Translations under genes and position numbers: made by a program
In this document: positions 29,338 through 39,263 of the stretch, piece by piece
Position numbering within the stretch: position 1 is the first letter of the stretch
How the letters are laid out: every line of letters begins with the position of its first letter
The notes under the pieces: model-generated
Seen by the model: the letters and a program-made list of their open reading frames with translations, nothing else
What the model was told of the DNA's origin: nothing
The model's database searches: none
Source of the DNA: Shewanella sp. MBTL60-112-B2
Lineage (GTDB): Bacteria; Pseudomonadota; Gammaproteobacteria; Enterobacterales; Shewanellaceae
DNA: 64,000 nt
Assembly (NCBI RefSeq): GCF_019655055.1
Contig: NZ_BPFA01000011.1
Location: 1 to 64,000 of the forward strand
Direction of reading: 5' to 3'

Positions 29338-30138
29338 TTAAGCTACCTCTGCATTTGCACTCACAATCGGTGCTCCGCTATGAAACTTAAAATCTTCATC
29401 GTCTGCAGATATTAACTCCGCTTCGACTTGGGCAAAATGCGCAACGCGGTCACTGATATCAGTATCAGATATGGCTTGTGCTAGGGTTAAGTAGTCTTGG
29501 TAATGACGAGCCTCTGAGCGCAACAGCGAAATATAAAATTTCTTCAGTTCCTCATCCAAATGCGGCGCCAGTTTGGCAAAGCGTTCACACGAGCGTGCCT
29601 CAATAAATGCGCCAACAATAAGCTTATCAATTAAAGTTACAGGATCATGAGTTCGGACTTGTTTCATCATGCCTTTAGCATAACGACCGGCTCTGGCGCT
29701 TTGATAGGCAATACCGCGATTATGCATAATTTCTAACACTTGCTCGAAATGATGGAACTCCTCTTTAATTAGGCGCACCATTTTAGCTATCAAGTCTTCG
29801 CTATGGGCAAAGTCACTACGCCCAATTAACTCAGCAGCTAACTCATTCTTTTTACTGTTGTTGCCTAAAAATGTCTCTATATTTCGATCTTGGCTGTAGA
29901 CAAAGTCAGAATAAGGCTTAGCCCAAGCTTGCAATACTTGGCCACTTTGCTCGTCCACCGCGTATTTACGAACGACAAACATCGCGGTCTGAGCGGCTTT
30001 TAATTCACAGTTGCAGTGATCTATTAACAGCCCCTTTAATCGCTCAGGCTTTTTCGCTTCATCAATCCAGCTATCTGGTGTTTCGCATTTCAAAAAAGTA
30101 TTAATTGGCGCTAATAGTTGCTGCATAGCTAAGTTCAT
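29338..30138 (-). CDS. miaE: MiaE-like tRNA-(ms2io6A37) hydroxylase
   Basis: Ferritin-like non-haem di-iron protein of 266 residues. Candidate iron ligands lie in LIKEEFHHFEQVLE, IEARSCERF and LRSEARHYQDY, which gives the Glu and ExxH pattern of the MiaE family. It hydroxylates the isopentenyl side chain of ms2i6A at position 37 of tRNAs reading U-initial codons, using O2. It is monocistronic on the minus strand. Confidence 0.85.
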   Translation of the reverse strand: MNLAMQQLLAPINTFLKCETPDSWIDEAKKPERLKGLLIDHCNCELKAAQTAMFVVRKYAVDEQSGQVLQAWAKPYSDFVYSQDRNIETFLGNNSKKNELAAELIGRSDFAHSEDLIAKMVRLIKEEFHHFEQVLEIMHNRGIAYQSARAGRYAKGMMKQVRTHDPVTLIDKLIVGAFIEARSCERFAKLAPHLDEELKKFYISLLRSEARHYQDYLTLAQAISDTDISDRVAHFAQVEAELISADDEDFKFHSGAPIVSANAEVA

Positions 30139-30344
30139 TTGGGGTCCATCGCGACTCTAACAATAGAGGGGGATTTTATCAGCTATTTTCTGCAGAGTCT
30201 TAGCTTAACACCTATGCTTAAGTCGATAGGCTTGACTCTACGCAGATTTTGTTCAATAAATAACCTTAGAGCTGTAACAAGTTCGTCTGCAGTTTGGCGA
30301 GCCAAATTAACTATAAAAGCTAAAAGCCAACGAGGATAACTATA

Positions 30345-30941
30345 ATGATATTGAATCACTTAATGGGGCTATACACTCATCCGAAAGAAGAGTGGCAAAC
30401 AATTGAAAAAAACCACGAGGCATTACGCAGCAGTTTGAGCCACATCATCATCATCGCGCTTATTCCTGCTATTTGTTCATTTATTGCCACATCACAAATC
30501 GGCTGGGACTTAGGCGTTGGCGATCGTCAGTTCCTAACGACCCAAAGCGCGTTATTCATGTCCACGGGGATGTATTTCGGATTAATTGCCGGAGTCTTTG
30601 CTTTGGCCTATCTTGCTTTCTGGATGGCAAAAACATTCGACGCAAAACCTAGCTACACCCAGGCTCTAGAGCTTGCCGCCTATACTGCTACACCGCTGTT
30701 TATGGTGGGACTAGCTGCACTTTATCCAACGCTTTGGTTTATTATGGTTATTGGCCTAGCTGGCCTCGCCTATTCGGTTTACCTGTTGTACACAGGTGTT
30801 CCCATCATAATGAATATCCCTGAAGAGAAAGGCTTTATTTATGCCAGCTCAGTAGTCACTGCAGGGTTAGTGTTATTGGTCGGACTCATGGCTTCAAGCG
30901 TGATCCTTTGGAGCATTGGCTTTGGCCCTATGTATCAGTAA
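30345..30941 (+). CDS. YIP1-family inner-membrane protein
   Basis: Hydrophobic protein of 198 residues with about five membrane segments. The N-terminal YIP1-family opening LMGLYTHPKEEWQTIE lies before the first helix. The biochemical function of bacterial YIP1-domain proteins is unknown. ACGAGGA upstream of the ATG could serve as ribosome binding site. The stop codon abuts the left end of the MITE-like element. Confidence 0.75.
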   Translation: MILNHLMGLYTHPKEEWQTIEKNHEALRSSLSHIIIIALIPAICSFIATSQIGWDLGVGDRQFLTTQSALFMSTGMYFGLIAGVFALAYLAFWMAKTFDAKPSYTQALELAAYTATPLFMVGLAALYPTLWFIMVIGLAGLAYSVYLLYTGVPIIMNIPEEKGFIYASSVVTAGLVLLVGLMASSVILWSIGFGPMYQ

Positions 30942-31205
30942 TACCAATTAGTATAAAGATTTGGTCGCTCAGCGAGAGTTTAGCGGCACTGAGACCAGGC
31001 AACGAGTGAAGAGCATAGTTATTCTACGTTTAAGCTTGTTAACGCAGTATCAGAGCCGCTAAAACTCGCCATTCTGGAGCGTTTTTGGCTGCCTACTTCT
31101 GCGTTGAATAACTTCACAAGGGAGCAACCATTCTTTCAGTTATTCGCCTTGAATTAGTTTGCCAAAAACGCTCTGAGTAGATCAACTTCTTATACTGATT
31201 GGTAT
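30941..31205. mobile_element. MITE-like non-autonomous element (about 265 bp)
   Basis: The ends form imperfect 17-bp terminal inverted repeats, ATACCAATTAGTATAAA at 30941-30957 and CTTATACTGATTGGTAT at 31189-31205, with 2 mismatches. Inside are two further nested or adjacent inverted repeats: GCGAGAGTTTAGCGGC (30972) with GCCGCTAAAACTCGC (31055), and a perfect 13-bp pair GAGCGTTTTTGGC (31077) / GCCAAAAACGCTC (31161). It has no coding capacity. It starts at the last base of the YIP1-family stop codon. Confidence 0.6.
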
Positions 31206-31237
31206 AATCTAGTCCAAATCAATAAAATGCAAGCAAC

Positions 31238-31266
31238 AAAAAGCCGACATAATGTCGGCTTTTTTA
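31238..31266 (-). terminator. glnS terminator
   Basis: AAAAAGCCGACAT / ATGTCGGCTTTTTT hairpin, symmetric. It lies about 30 nt beyond the glnS stop. Confidence 0.85.
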
Positions 31267-31293
31267 ATGCTAAAACTTAATGGCTATTAAGTC

Positions 31294-32964
31294 TTACTCA
31301 AAAGTATCTCTTAATGGCACGGTTAGGTTAAACACTAACGCGTCCTTTGTAGAGTCTTTGCTGTCGGCGCAGAAGTAGCCTTCACGCTCAAACTGGTAAG
31401 CTTTTTCAGCTTCAGCATTCACAAGACTTGCTTCAACTAGACCATGCTTAATGGTCAATGAATGTGGGTTTAGCACTTCATCAACAGATTCAGCTGCAGC
31501 AGGATTAGGGTCGCTGAACAATCTTTCATACATGCGAAGCTCTGCTGGTTTTGCAGTCGTTGCTTCAACCCAGTGAATAACGCCTTTAACTTTACGACCG
31601 TCACTTGGGTTTTTACCCAAAGTCTCGTCGTCATAAGTACAGAAGATAGTGGTGATGTTGCCATCAGCATCTTTCTCGCAGCGCTCAGCTTTGATCACGT
31701 AAGCATTACGCAAACGTACTTCTTTGCCTTGCACTAAACGCTTGTACTTCTTGTTGGCTTCTTCACGGAAGTCGTCTGCATCAATAAACAGTTCACGGCC
31801 AAAAGATAGCTCGCGCTTACCCATCTCTTCCTTGCTAGGATGATTAGCCGCGTTGATGATTTCAACTTGGCCTTCAGGGTAGTTTTCGATAACCACTTTA
31901 ACTGGATTAATCACAGCCATTGCACGTGGTGCAAAGTCGTTTAGCTCTTCACGAATACACGCATCAAGCATGGCGACTTCGACCATGTTGTCTTGCTTAG
32001 TCACGCCTATGCGCTTACAGAATTCACGGATAGAAGCTGCAGTGTAACCACGACGACGGTAGCCAGCGATTGTTGGCATACGCGCATCATCCCAACCTGT
32101 TACCAAGTTGCGAACGACTAAATCATTAAGCTTACGCTTAGACATTAATGTGTATTCAAGATTTAGTCTTGAAAACTCATACTGACGTGTTCTGTTTGGC
32201 GCTTGGAAATCATCTAAATGATCTAACACCCAGTCATACAATCTACGGTTGTCTTGGAATTCAAGGGTACATAGAGAGTGAGTGATGTTTTCAATCGCAT
32301 CAGAAATACAGTGAGTGAAATCGTACATTGGGTAAATGCACCATTTGTCGGCTGTTTGGTGATGATGAGCAAAACGAATACGGTAGATGATTGGATCACG
32401 CATACACATAAACGGTGATGCCATATCAATCTTAGCGCGCAGTGAACACTCACCTTCTTTGAACTCACCTAAACGCATTTTCTCAAATAGCGCTAAGTTT
32501 TCTTCAGGTGTGGTGTCACGGAACGGGCTGTTTTTACCTGGCTCTTTAAGCGTGCCACGGTACTCACGAGTTTCGTCACCGTTTAAGAAACATACATAAG
32601 CTAAGCCTTTGTTGATTAACTCAACGGCATACTGATGTAGTTGATCAAAGTAGTTTGACGAATAGCGAATGTCACCATCCCACTGAAAACCGAGCCACTG
32701 CACATCAGCCTGAATAGAATTAACGTAATCGATATCTTCTTTTTCAGGGTTGGTATCATCAAAACGTAAGTTACATTGACCTTTGTAGTCCTGTGCAATG
32801 CCAAAGTTTAGGCAGATAGACTTAGCGTGGCCGATGTGAAGAAAGCCGTTTGGTTCTGGCGGAAAACGAGTTTGTACACTCGAGTGCTTACCCGTGGCTA
32901 GATCTTCATCTATGATATTACGTATGAAGTTACTAGGACGTACTTCAGTGTCCACATGACTCAT
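31294..32964 (-). CDS. glnS: Glutaminyl-tRNA synthetase
   Basis: Class I synthetase of 556 residues, the bacterial GlnRS length. It has [16 protein letters not shown] as the HIGH region (around residues 34-49) and the MSKRK form of the KMSKS loop in [12 protein letters not shown]. It carries the two beta-barrel anticodon-binding domains at the C-terminus. It charges tRNA-Gln. It is monocistronic on the minus strand. Confidence 0.97.
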   Translation of the reverse strand: MSHVDTEVRPSNFIRNIIDEDLATGKHSSVQTRFPPEPNGFLHIGHAKSICLNFGIAQDYKGQCNLRFDDTNPEKEDIDYVNSIQADVQWLGFQWDGDIRYSSNYFDQLHQYAVELINKGLAYVCFLNGDETREYRGTLKEPGKNSPFRDTTPEENLALFEKMRLGEFKEGECSLRAKIDMASPFMCMRDPIIYRIRFAHHHQTADKWCIYPMYDFTHCISDAIENITHSLCTLEFQDNRRLYDWVLDHLDDFQAPNRTRQYEFSRLNLEYTLMSKRKLNDLVVRNLVTGWDDARMPTIAGYRRRGYTAASIREFCKRIGVTKQDNMVEVAMLDACIREELNDFAPRAMAVINPVKVVIENYPEGQVEIINAANHPSKEEMGKRELSFGRELFIDADDFREEANKKYKRLVQGKEVRLRNAYVIKAERCEKDADGNITTIFCTYDDETLGKNPSDGRKVKGVIHWVEATTAKPAELRMYERLFSDPNPAAAESVDEVLNPHSLTIKHGLVEASLVNAEAEKAYQFEREGYFCADSKDSTKDALVFNLTVPLRDTFE

Positions 32965-33088
32965 GGAATTCCTCTTTGCGAACGATGATTAAAGACTAAA
33001 AACGCATAATCCTACAGTTTCTGTAAAGGATCAACGACTGAGGCTTAAAAACCTACTTTACTGGCTATAGCATAAGCACATATAGCGC

Positions 33089-33116
33089 AAAAAGCAGCGA
33101 ATTATCGCTGCTTTTT
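33089..33116 (-). terminator. feoAB terminator
   Basis: AAAAAGCAGCGA-atta-TCGCTGCTTTTT hairpin about 30 nt past the feoB stop on the minus strand. Confidence 0.85.
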
Positions 33117-33146
33117 ATTACTTGATAACAGTATACGCTATTCGCG

Positions 33147-35441
33147 TTATTCCGTAATCACTTTAATGCCTGGAATAATCGTCTGGGTTTTCTTACCCTT
33201 TCTCTTAAGCCAAACATAAAATACCACCAGCGCCACAGTAAAGAAACCAATCCAAAGGCTTGATTGCAATGGGTGCTGTGCAAATGTTGCCGCTTGATAG
33301 AACACTGTTGCCACGCCGTAAGCTAAGCCGAATGTCCACAGACCCGCAAATGCTGCCCAGCGTCCACCAAACTCATTAACTAATGCGCCCATTGCCGCTA
33401 CACATGGTGTGTACAATAGAACAAATAAGAGGTAAGCAAATGCAGCAGTTACACCTGCAAAGCCAGCTTGCAATGCACCGAATGTAGAAGTATCAACTTC
33501 TAACTCTTCTGATGCTGTTTCTAACGATGACACATCACCAACAGAGATTGATAGTGGATCTTCCGGTGCAATACCAAATAAGTTTTCAGGAATCGTAGCT
33601 AACGCTTCTGTTAGCGTTTCGCTAAATGGTGCTAGCTCTTCATCACCTGCACCAGCATCTGAATAAAGGCTGTTCAAGGTACCAACAACCGCTTCTTTAG
33701 CAAAAATGCCCGTGATGATGCCAACAGTGGCAGGCCAGTTATCTTGCTCAACACCCATTGGCGAGAACAAAGGCGTTACTTTTTGGCTGGCAACACTAAG
33801 AATCGATTCAGAGCTATCTTCATGGCCAAATGTACCGTCAACACCAATAGCGTTAACAAAGTTAAGTAGAGTTACAACGATAACAATCGTCTTACCTGCG
33901 CCCATGATAAAGCTCTTAGTTCGCTTACCTGTGCGCGCCATTACCGTTTTGAACTTTGGCTTTTCGTAACTTGGAAGCTCCATCACTACCGCGCTGCTTG
34001 AGCCTGGTAATAATGTGTTACGTAGCAATAAACCTGTACCAATCGCGGCAAAGATACCTATGATGTATAGTAGGAATACTAGATTTTGCCCCGACTCAGG
34101 GAAGAAGGCAGCTGCAAATAATGCATATACTGGCAGGCGTGCACCACAAGACATAAAGGGTGCCATCATACCGGTCACAATGCGCTCACGCTCACTGCCC
34201 AAAGTACGAGTAGCCATAATCGCAGGTACTGAACAACCAAAGCCCACAATCATAGGCACAAAAGCACGGCCCGGTAGGCCAATACGGCGCATTAAGCCAT
34301 CAACTACAAACGCAGCGCGCGCCATGTAGCCAGAACCTTCTAATATCGATAACGCTAAGAATAACGCTGCGATCACCGGAATAAAGGTCGCAACGGTTTG
34401 AATACCTTGACCCACACCACCAGCAATAATAGTGACTAACCATGTTGGCGAACCAAGGCTAGTCATAAATGCGCCTAAGTGATCAACAAATAATGCGCCT
34501 GCTGTAATATCGAAGAAATCAATAAATGAACTGCCCACGTTAATACTGAACATGAACATTAAATACATAACAAATAAGAAAACCGGAATACCTGCAACCG
34601 GATGCAGCACAATTTTGTCCAGTTTATCGGTAAAGGTTTCGCGATTATCGCTATCTACTGAACCAGTAAAAACACGCTCAACAAAGTCAAAACGCGTGGT
34701 AGCAACCATGATTTCGATATCTTTGCCTTGGCTCGATAGAGCTTGAGAGTATTGCTCAACTTCGCTTGCCATTTGGCTATTTTTACACTTACCACAACCT
34801 AAACCATTAGCTAGCATAGCGAGTGCGCGGCCGCGGCTTAATGAGTCATCTTTAGCTAATAAGCTAGTTACACCAGATTCAATTTCAGTGTCGTAATTAA
34901 GTACTAGTGGTGCTTCAGATACCTTGCCGTCAAGTAGCGCTACAAATTGCTGTTTGACCTTCTCGATGTCTTTTTCTTCACGAGAACATACAGCGACCAC
35001 AGGGCAGCCTAGCTCTTCGCTCATTTTAACTACGTCAATCTTAATGCCACGTTCAAGCGCTGCATCAATCTTGTTTAATACAACCACCAACGGAATGCCC
35101 AACTCACGTAGCTGCACAGTTAAATATAGGTGGCGTTCGATATTAGTCGCATCAACAAGGTTAATGATGCCGTCAATAGGTTGATCAGCTAGATACTGCT
35201 GGGCAATTTGCTCGTCTAAAGAGCAATCACAGCTATTACCTGCTGGCAAAAGATCGTAAATCCCCGGTAAGTCCGTTAAAAATACGTCAGTGCCTTGTAG
35301 TGCAAACTGACCGGTCTTTTTCTCAACGGTTACGCCTGACCAGTTACCCACTTGCTGGTTAGAGCCTGTGAGCGCATTAAATAGTGTAGATTTACCCGCA
35401 TTTGGGTTACCAACAGTGACACAGTTAAATTGTTTAGCCAT
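33147..35441 (-). CDS. feoB: FeoB ferrous iron transporter
   Basis: Protein of 764 residues. The N-terminal G domain has G1 GNPNAGKST at residues 11-19, G3 DLPGIYDL and G4 NKID. A helical GDI-like region is followed by the polytopic membrane domain with two cysteine-containing gate motifs (GFGCSVPAIMATRTL and MSCGARLPVYALF). It takes up Fe(II) across the inner membrane. The start was set at MAKQFNCVTVG (35441), overlapping feoA by 8 nt; six upstream in-frame codons were dropped. It faces away from mtrD, as in other shewanellae, so released Fe(II) uptake and Fe(III) reduction are neighbours. Confidence 0.95.
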   Translation of the reverse strand: MAKQFNCVTVGNPNAGKSTLFNALTGSNQQVGNWSGVTVEKKTGQFALQGTDVFLTDLPGIYDLLPAGNSCDCSLDEQIAQQYLADQPIDGIINLVDATNIERHLYLTVQLRELGIPLVVVLNKIDAALERGIKIDVVKMSEELGCPVVAVCSREEKDIEKVKQQFVALLDGKVSEAPLVLNYDTEIESGVTSLLAKDDSLSRGRALAMLANGLGCGKCKNSQMASEVEQYSQALSSQGKDIEIMVATTRFDFVERVFTGSVDSDNRETFTDKLDKIVLHPVAGIPVFLFVMYLMFMFSINVGSSFIDFFDITAGALFVDHLGAFMTSLGSPTWLVTIIAGGVGQGIQTVATFIPVIAALFLALSILEGSGYMARAAFVVDGLMRRIGLPGRAFVPMIVGFGCSVPAIMATRTLGSERERIVTGMMAPFMSCGARLPVYALFAAAFFPESGQNLVFLLYIIGIFAAIGTGLLLRNTLLPGSSSAVVMELPSYEKPKFKTVMARTGKRTKSFIMGAGKTIVIVVTLLNFVNAIGVDGTFGHEDSSESILSVASQKVTPLFSPMGVEQDNWPATVGIITGIFAKEAVVGTLNSLYSDAGAGDEELAPFSETLTEALATIPENLFGIAPEDPLSISVGDVSSLETASEELEVDTSTFGALQAGFAGVTAAFAYLLFVLLYTPCVAAMGALVNEFGGRWAAFAGLWTFGLAYGVATVFYQAATFAQHPLQSSLWIGFFTVALVVFYVWLKRKGKKTQTIIPGIKVITE

Positions 35442-35673
35442 TCGCTTTTTCAACCTCAATAATATCTGCTAAATCGCGACGCATACATAATTTACTGCCA
35501 CGGATATCCAGTTCAACGCCCGAGCCCATAGGTGCTCTTCGGATCAAGGAGAATCGAGTATTAGGGGTGATCCCCATCGAAAGGAGTTTGCGTTTGACTA
35601 CGGCTGGCAGGTCGATTTGACCTACTTGAGAAATTCTGGCGATATCGCCTGGATTCAATTCACTTAACTTCAT
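35434..35673 (-). CDS. feoA: FeoA ferrous iron transport accessory protein
   Basis: Small cytosolic SH3-like protein of 79 residues (MKLSELNPGDIARISQVG) typical of FeoA. It is needed for FeoB activity. The start was set at 35673, which leaves AGGTGG 8 nt upstream; an in-frame ATG four codons earlier overlaps that ribosome binding site. It is translationally coupled to feoB. No feoC is seen after feoB. Confidence 0.93.
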   Translation of the reverse strand: MKLSELNPGDIARISQVGQIDLPAVVKRKLLSMGITPNTRFSLIRRAPMGSGVELDIRGSKLCMRRDLADIIEVEKANG

Positions 35674-35750
35674 TGTGCATTCCACCTATTTACAGGCCCC
35701 GACTCTCTTTGAATTAATGTTGATTTTAAAGGAGGCAAACAAGTAATAAC

Positions 35751-35764
35751 TTTACCTAGATCAA
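35751..35764 (-). promoter_or_regulatory. FNR/EtrA-like half-conserved box upstream of feoA
   Basis: The minus strand reads TTGAT-CTAG-GTAAA. One half-site is perfect and the other matches the FNR pattern (TTGAT-N4-ATCAA) only in part. It lies about 80-90 nt upstream of feoA. Confidence 0.35.
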
Positions 35765-35781
35765 CATTTGGAACTGTAAAC

Positions 35782-35800
35782 GATAATAATTTTCAATTGT
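35782..35800. promoter_or_regulatory. Fur-box-like site upstream of feoA
   Basis: GATAATAATTTTCAATTGT matches the 19-bp Fur consensus at 12 of 19 positions, best in the left half (GATAAT). It lies about 110-130 nt upstream of feoA, where a Fur operator would be expected. Confidence 0.45.
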
Positions 35801-35899
35801 GTTCGCCATTATGTGACAAAACTCTCAACTAATAAACGCATTAATTAAGAATGGTTAGTATTTCTAAAAGTAAACGATTCTCCTTTACCGACACCCGAG

Positions 35900-35915
35900 T
35901 GTGACATAGATCACA
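35900..35915. promoter_or_regulatory. Perfect CRP-type site between feoA and mtrD
   Basis: TGTGACATAGATCACA matches the CRP core TGTGA-N6-TCACA at every defined position. It lies about 175 nt upstream of mtrD and 227 nt upstream of feoA. CRP controls anaerobic respiration genes, including outer-membrane cytochromes, in Shewanella. Confidence 0.75.
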
Positions 35916-36008
35916 TAAACCCCTTAAATCCTTTAGTAATCAGTTAACTCACCAAATAAACCCTCATTAATGTTATGGAATTGTCACAGACCTGTTCTAT
36001 CATTCGGT

Positions 36009-36033
36009 ATTAGTAATTTACCAAATTACTAAT
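36009..36033. promoter_or_regulatory. Perfect 25-bp dyad in the mtrD upstream region
   Basis: ATTAGTAATTT-acc-AAATTACTAAT is an 11-bp perfect inverted repeat with a 3-nt centre, 58 nt before the mtrD start. It could be a DNA operator or, if transcribed, an RNA hairpin. A second small hairpin (TCGCTT-ataa-AAGCGA, 36066-36081) ends right at the ribosome binding site. Confidence 0.5.
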
Positions 36034-36090
36034 ATATAGCTGAGCGAGTGTGAATAATTAAAATATCGCTTATAAAAGCGAGTGGAGTGA

Positions 36091-37053
36091 ATGATGAGCG
36101 AGAACACGGGATGGTTCACGGGAAAAGTCGTGCAACTGATATTACTGACTTTAATCAGCTGCAGCTTCAATGCAATGGCAACCCCTTGGGATAACCAAGA
36201 TCCTGCAGAAGTAGAAGCTATATTAGATAAGAAGTTTGCAGAAGGCCAATATTCTTCAAAGGGGGCAGACTCCTGCTTAATGTGTCACCGAAAGAGCCCA
36301 AAAGTGATGGAACTGTTTGACGGGGTACATGGAAGTGATGTTCAAGGTTCACCAATGGCAGATCTTCAATGTGAAGCTTGTCACGGCCCTCTAGGAAAAC
36401 ATAACCGTGGCGGTAAAGAACCTATGATCACATTTGGTTCAGACTCTCCTATTCCCGCTCAGAAACAAAATAGTGTTTGTATGAGCTGTCATAACGATGA
36501 CAAGCGTATGGCTTGGGAGGGCAACCATCATGATAATGCCGATGTGAGCTGCGCGAATTGCCACCAGGTGCACACAGGTCACGACCCCATCTCGGACAAG
36601 AGTACTGAGGTAGCCGTTTGTACTACTTGCCATACTCAACAAAAAGCCGATATCAATAAACGCTCTTCTCATCCCTTAAAATGGCAACAAATGGTGTGTA
36701 GTGATTGCCATAATGCTCACGGAAGCTTGGCGGATGCCAACCTAAAACAGATGAGTATTAACGAGAATTGTTATTCATGCCATGCAGAAAAGCGCGGTCC
36801 AAAACTTTGGGAGCATGCTCCTGTCACAGATAACTGCGCAACTTGCCACAATCCACACGGTAGCGTAAATGAAGCCATGTTAATCAGCAAACCTCCCATG
36901 CTTTGCCAACAATGTCACTCATCGGTCGGTCACACTTCAAACGCAGTATTTGGTGGTAAGCCTAACGCTTTTAATGCCGGACAAAGTTGCATGAACTGCC
37001 ATTCGCAGGTCCATGGCTCTAATCATCCATCTGGCAAGCTGCTACAGCGCTAA
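36091..37053 (+). CDS. mtrD: MtrD, periplasmic decaheme cytochrome (MtrA paralogue)
   Basis: Protein of 320 residues with an N-terminal signal peptide (cleavage near SFNAMA). It has exactly ten CXXCH motifs: CLMCH, CEACH, CMSCH, CANCH, CTTCH, CSDCH, CYSCH, CATCH, CQQCH and CMNCH. The DmsE/MtrA-type sequence [15 protein letters not shown] and the C-terminal [12 protein letters not shown] are shared almost word for word with MtrA downstream. It is expected to carry electrons from the periplasm into the MtrE barrel. GTGGAG precedes two adjacent ATGs (36091 and 36094). It is followed by mtrE after 15 nt. Confidence 0.93.
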   Translation: MMSENTGWFTGKVVQLILLTLISCSFNAMATPWDNQDPAEVEAILDKKFAEGQYSSKGADSCLMCHRKSPKVMELFDGVHGSDVQGSPMADLQCEACHGPLGKHNRGGKEPMITFGSDSPIPAQKQNSVCMSCHNDDKRMAWEGNHHDNADVSCANCHQVHTGHDPISDKSTEVAVCTTCHTQQKADINKRSSHPLKWQQMVCSDCHNAHGSLADANLKQMSINENCYSCHAEKRGPKLWEHAPVTDNCATCHNPHGSVNEAMLISKPPMLCQQCHSSVGHTSNAVFGGKPNAFNAGQSCMNCHSQVHGSNHPSGKLLQR

Positions 37054-37068
37054 CAAGGAGTGGCCGTT

Positions 37069-39189
37069 ATGTTTGGAATAAACAAAAATATCAACACAGG
37101 GCAACAACTATCCATACTCGCGCTTGCAATTAGCGCCAGCATCTCGCCTGCATTTGCTGATGGCTATGGTCTGCAAAGTGCCAACCGAGAAAAGGCTGAC
37201 ACTAGCAAGTGGGAATGTAAACGCTGCACCATTGAATCTGGTTTTAAAGGCACTATAGGTATTGGTGCAGCCTATAACGATGCATCGGACATCAACTTTG
37301 GTAATGTCACTGGCACAGATACCGATGGTGCAGTTGGGCACTTAGAGGCAGATTTAGTTAATAAGTCCGAATCTGGCTATGAAACAAGCTTTACAGCCAA
37401 CAAGCTCGGTTATGACACTGGCAGTGCAAGGATTGAAACAGGCAGACCCGGGCAGTATCAAATAGCCTTAGGTTATCGTGGCCTAGCTAATTACCAAAGT
37501 AACGACGCACTTTCGCCTTATACAAACAGCGGTGACAGTTTGACATTACCTGCTAACTGGCAAACAGGCGCAACAACCTCACTGATGCCGACGTTACTCG
37601 ACGATATAAGAGATATTGAGTTAAAGACTCAAAGAGATCGCTTCTTAGTCGATGCTTCATATCAAGGCGCTTTTTACCAAGCCGATATCAACTTTCAACA
37701 CGAAGAAAGAGAAGGTAAACGCGCATTTTCTGGCAACTTCCTTACCAATAGTGCCATGCTCGCCCAGCCAATCGATGACAGTACTGATGAGCTCGGGGCC
37801 AAGATTTACTTCAACGGTAAAGGTTGGCTCGTTGGTATAGATTCAAGCTTCAGTCAGTATAAAAACGATCATGATTCGATTATTTGGCAAAATGCATTTA
37901 GCCCGACATTTGGCGCCGCCTACGAGGGGCAAAGCGCGGTATCGCCAGACAATAAGGCTTACCGCATTGGCGCGAATGCACAACTCAGTGGTAATGGCCA
38001 TCAAGTGCTGATGCATTTAGGTGTTGCCAGCTTTACTCAAGATGATGCCTTCTTACCAGCCACTATCAATGGCCCTAGTCCCGCCCTGCCAACAACAAAC
38101 CTCGATGGCAAGGTCGATACAACGGATATGAAACTCAAATACTCGAGCCGTCTAGCTAGAGGCCTGAGTATTAGAGCCAGTTATGATTACTCTGATAGAG
38201 ACAACAAAACAACTCAACAACCCTACCCTCAAGTAATAACTGACAGCTATTTCTCAGGAACAGCAATTAATCCTGAGTATGACAGAACTAAACAACTAGC
38301 GAAGCTTGCTGCAAAGTACCGCTTTAATCGTGACGTCTACCTTGATGCGGGCTATCAATATGATCACAACGACTATAGCGATTTAGACCGTGACTCCTTA
38401 AAGCAGAACGGGCTCTTCGCCAAGTTGAACTATATCATTACGCCTTCTTGGTCCGCCTGGTTTAAGGCCGACTATAAAGATAGAACCGGCAGTGCATATA
38501 AAGCCGTCAGTTCGACATCAAGTCTAAGTAACCCTTATTTAAGAAAGTCGTACCTTGCAGACAGAGAGCGCCAAGAATACCGCCTCAGCGTTAACTACAA
38601 TCCGCTATCTGCGTTATCGGCCAGTGCCAATGTGCATATCAGTAGTGACGATTATAACGATACATTAGTCGGCCTCACCAAAGTCGATACACAAGGTTAC
38701 GACATTTCGGCTAATTACCTTTTCAGCGAAGACTTCATTGTAAACGCTTACCTTAATCAAGATTGGCGCGATAGCGATCAGGCTGGCAGCAACAATTTTA
38801 GCCTGCCAAATTGGTACGCCAATACAGATGAAACTTCAACATTAGTTGGCATAGGTTTCGATTACTTACAGCTTTTAGATAAAAAGCTCGATCTGGGATT
38901 GGATTACAGCTACTCCGATGGCCAGAGTGATACCGAGATAACCCAAGGGTTAACTTCCCCTTACGGCGACTACTTTGCCGAGAAGCACAACATCAATGCT
39001 TTCGCCAAGTACCAGATTGGCGAAAAAATGGCCTTACGTTTTGATTGGATATTTGAAAACTATAAAGATTCAGATTGGCTAAACCAAGGTTTAACGGTCG
39101 ATTCCATCCCTAATGTCTTAACGTTTGGCGATCTTAGCCACAATTATAGTGCTCATTATGTTGGCCTAACATTTAGCTACGAATTATAG
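37069..39189 (+). CDS. mtrE: MtrE, outer-membrane beta-barrel (MtrB paralogue)
   Basis: Barrel protein of 706 residues with a signal peptide ending near SPAFA. It has alternating hydrophobic-aromatic beta-strand sequence throughout and a C-terminal strand ending VGLTFSYEL. A CXXC motif (CKRC, C50 and C53) lies just after the signal peptide, as in MtrB. It should sheathe MtrD and dock MtrF on the outside. The start was set at the ATG at 37069 because AAGGAG lies 8 nt upstream; a GTG at 37060 sits within that site. About a dozen of its roughly 27 arginine codons are AGA/AGG, unlike mtrB. Confidence 0.92.
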   Translation: MFGINKNINTGQQLSILALAISASISPAFADGYGLQSANREKADTSKWECKRCTIESGFKGTIGIGAAYNDASDINFGNVTGTDTDGAVGHLEADLVNKSESGYETSFTANKLGYDTGSARIETGRPGQYQIALGYRGLANYQSNDALSPYTNSGDSLTLPANWQTGATTSLMPTLLDDIRDIELKTQRDRFLVDASYQGAFYQADINFQHEEREGKRAFSGNFLTNSAMLAQPIDDSTDELGAKIYFNGKGWLVGIDSSFSQYKNDHDSIIWQNAFSPTFGAAYEGQSAVSPDNKAYRIGANAQLSGNGHQVLMHLGVASFTQDDAFLPATINGPSPALPTTNLDGKVDTTDMKLKYSSRLARGLSIRASYDYSDRDNKTTQQPYPQVITDSYFSGTAINPEYDRTKQLAKLAAKYRFNRDVYLDAGYQYDHNDYSDLDRDSLKQNGLFAKLNYIITPSWSAWFKADYKDRTGSAYKAVSSTSSLSNPYLRKSYLADRERQEYRLSVNYNPLSALSASANVHISSDDYNDTLVGLTKVDTQGYDISANYLFSEDFIVNAYLNQDWRDSDQAGSNNFSLPNWYANTDETSTLVGIGFDYLQLLDKKLDLGLDYSYSDGQSDTEITQGLTSPYGDYFAEKHNINAFAKYQIGEKMALRFDWIFENYKDSDWLNQGLTVDSIPNVLTFGDLSHNYSAHYVGLTFSYEL

Positions 39190-39263
39190 CCTTGAGATAG
39201 CAACGTTAACTATTAGCTACCAGCAAGTGCCAAGTCAATAAAAAGGAATTCAAGGACATCAAT

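Noticed and set aside
37060..37068. GTG start for mtrE at 37060
   Set aside because: The GTG begins inside the AAGGAG ribosome binding site that is correctly spaced for the ATG at 37069.
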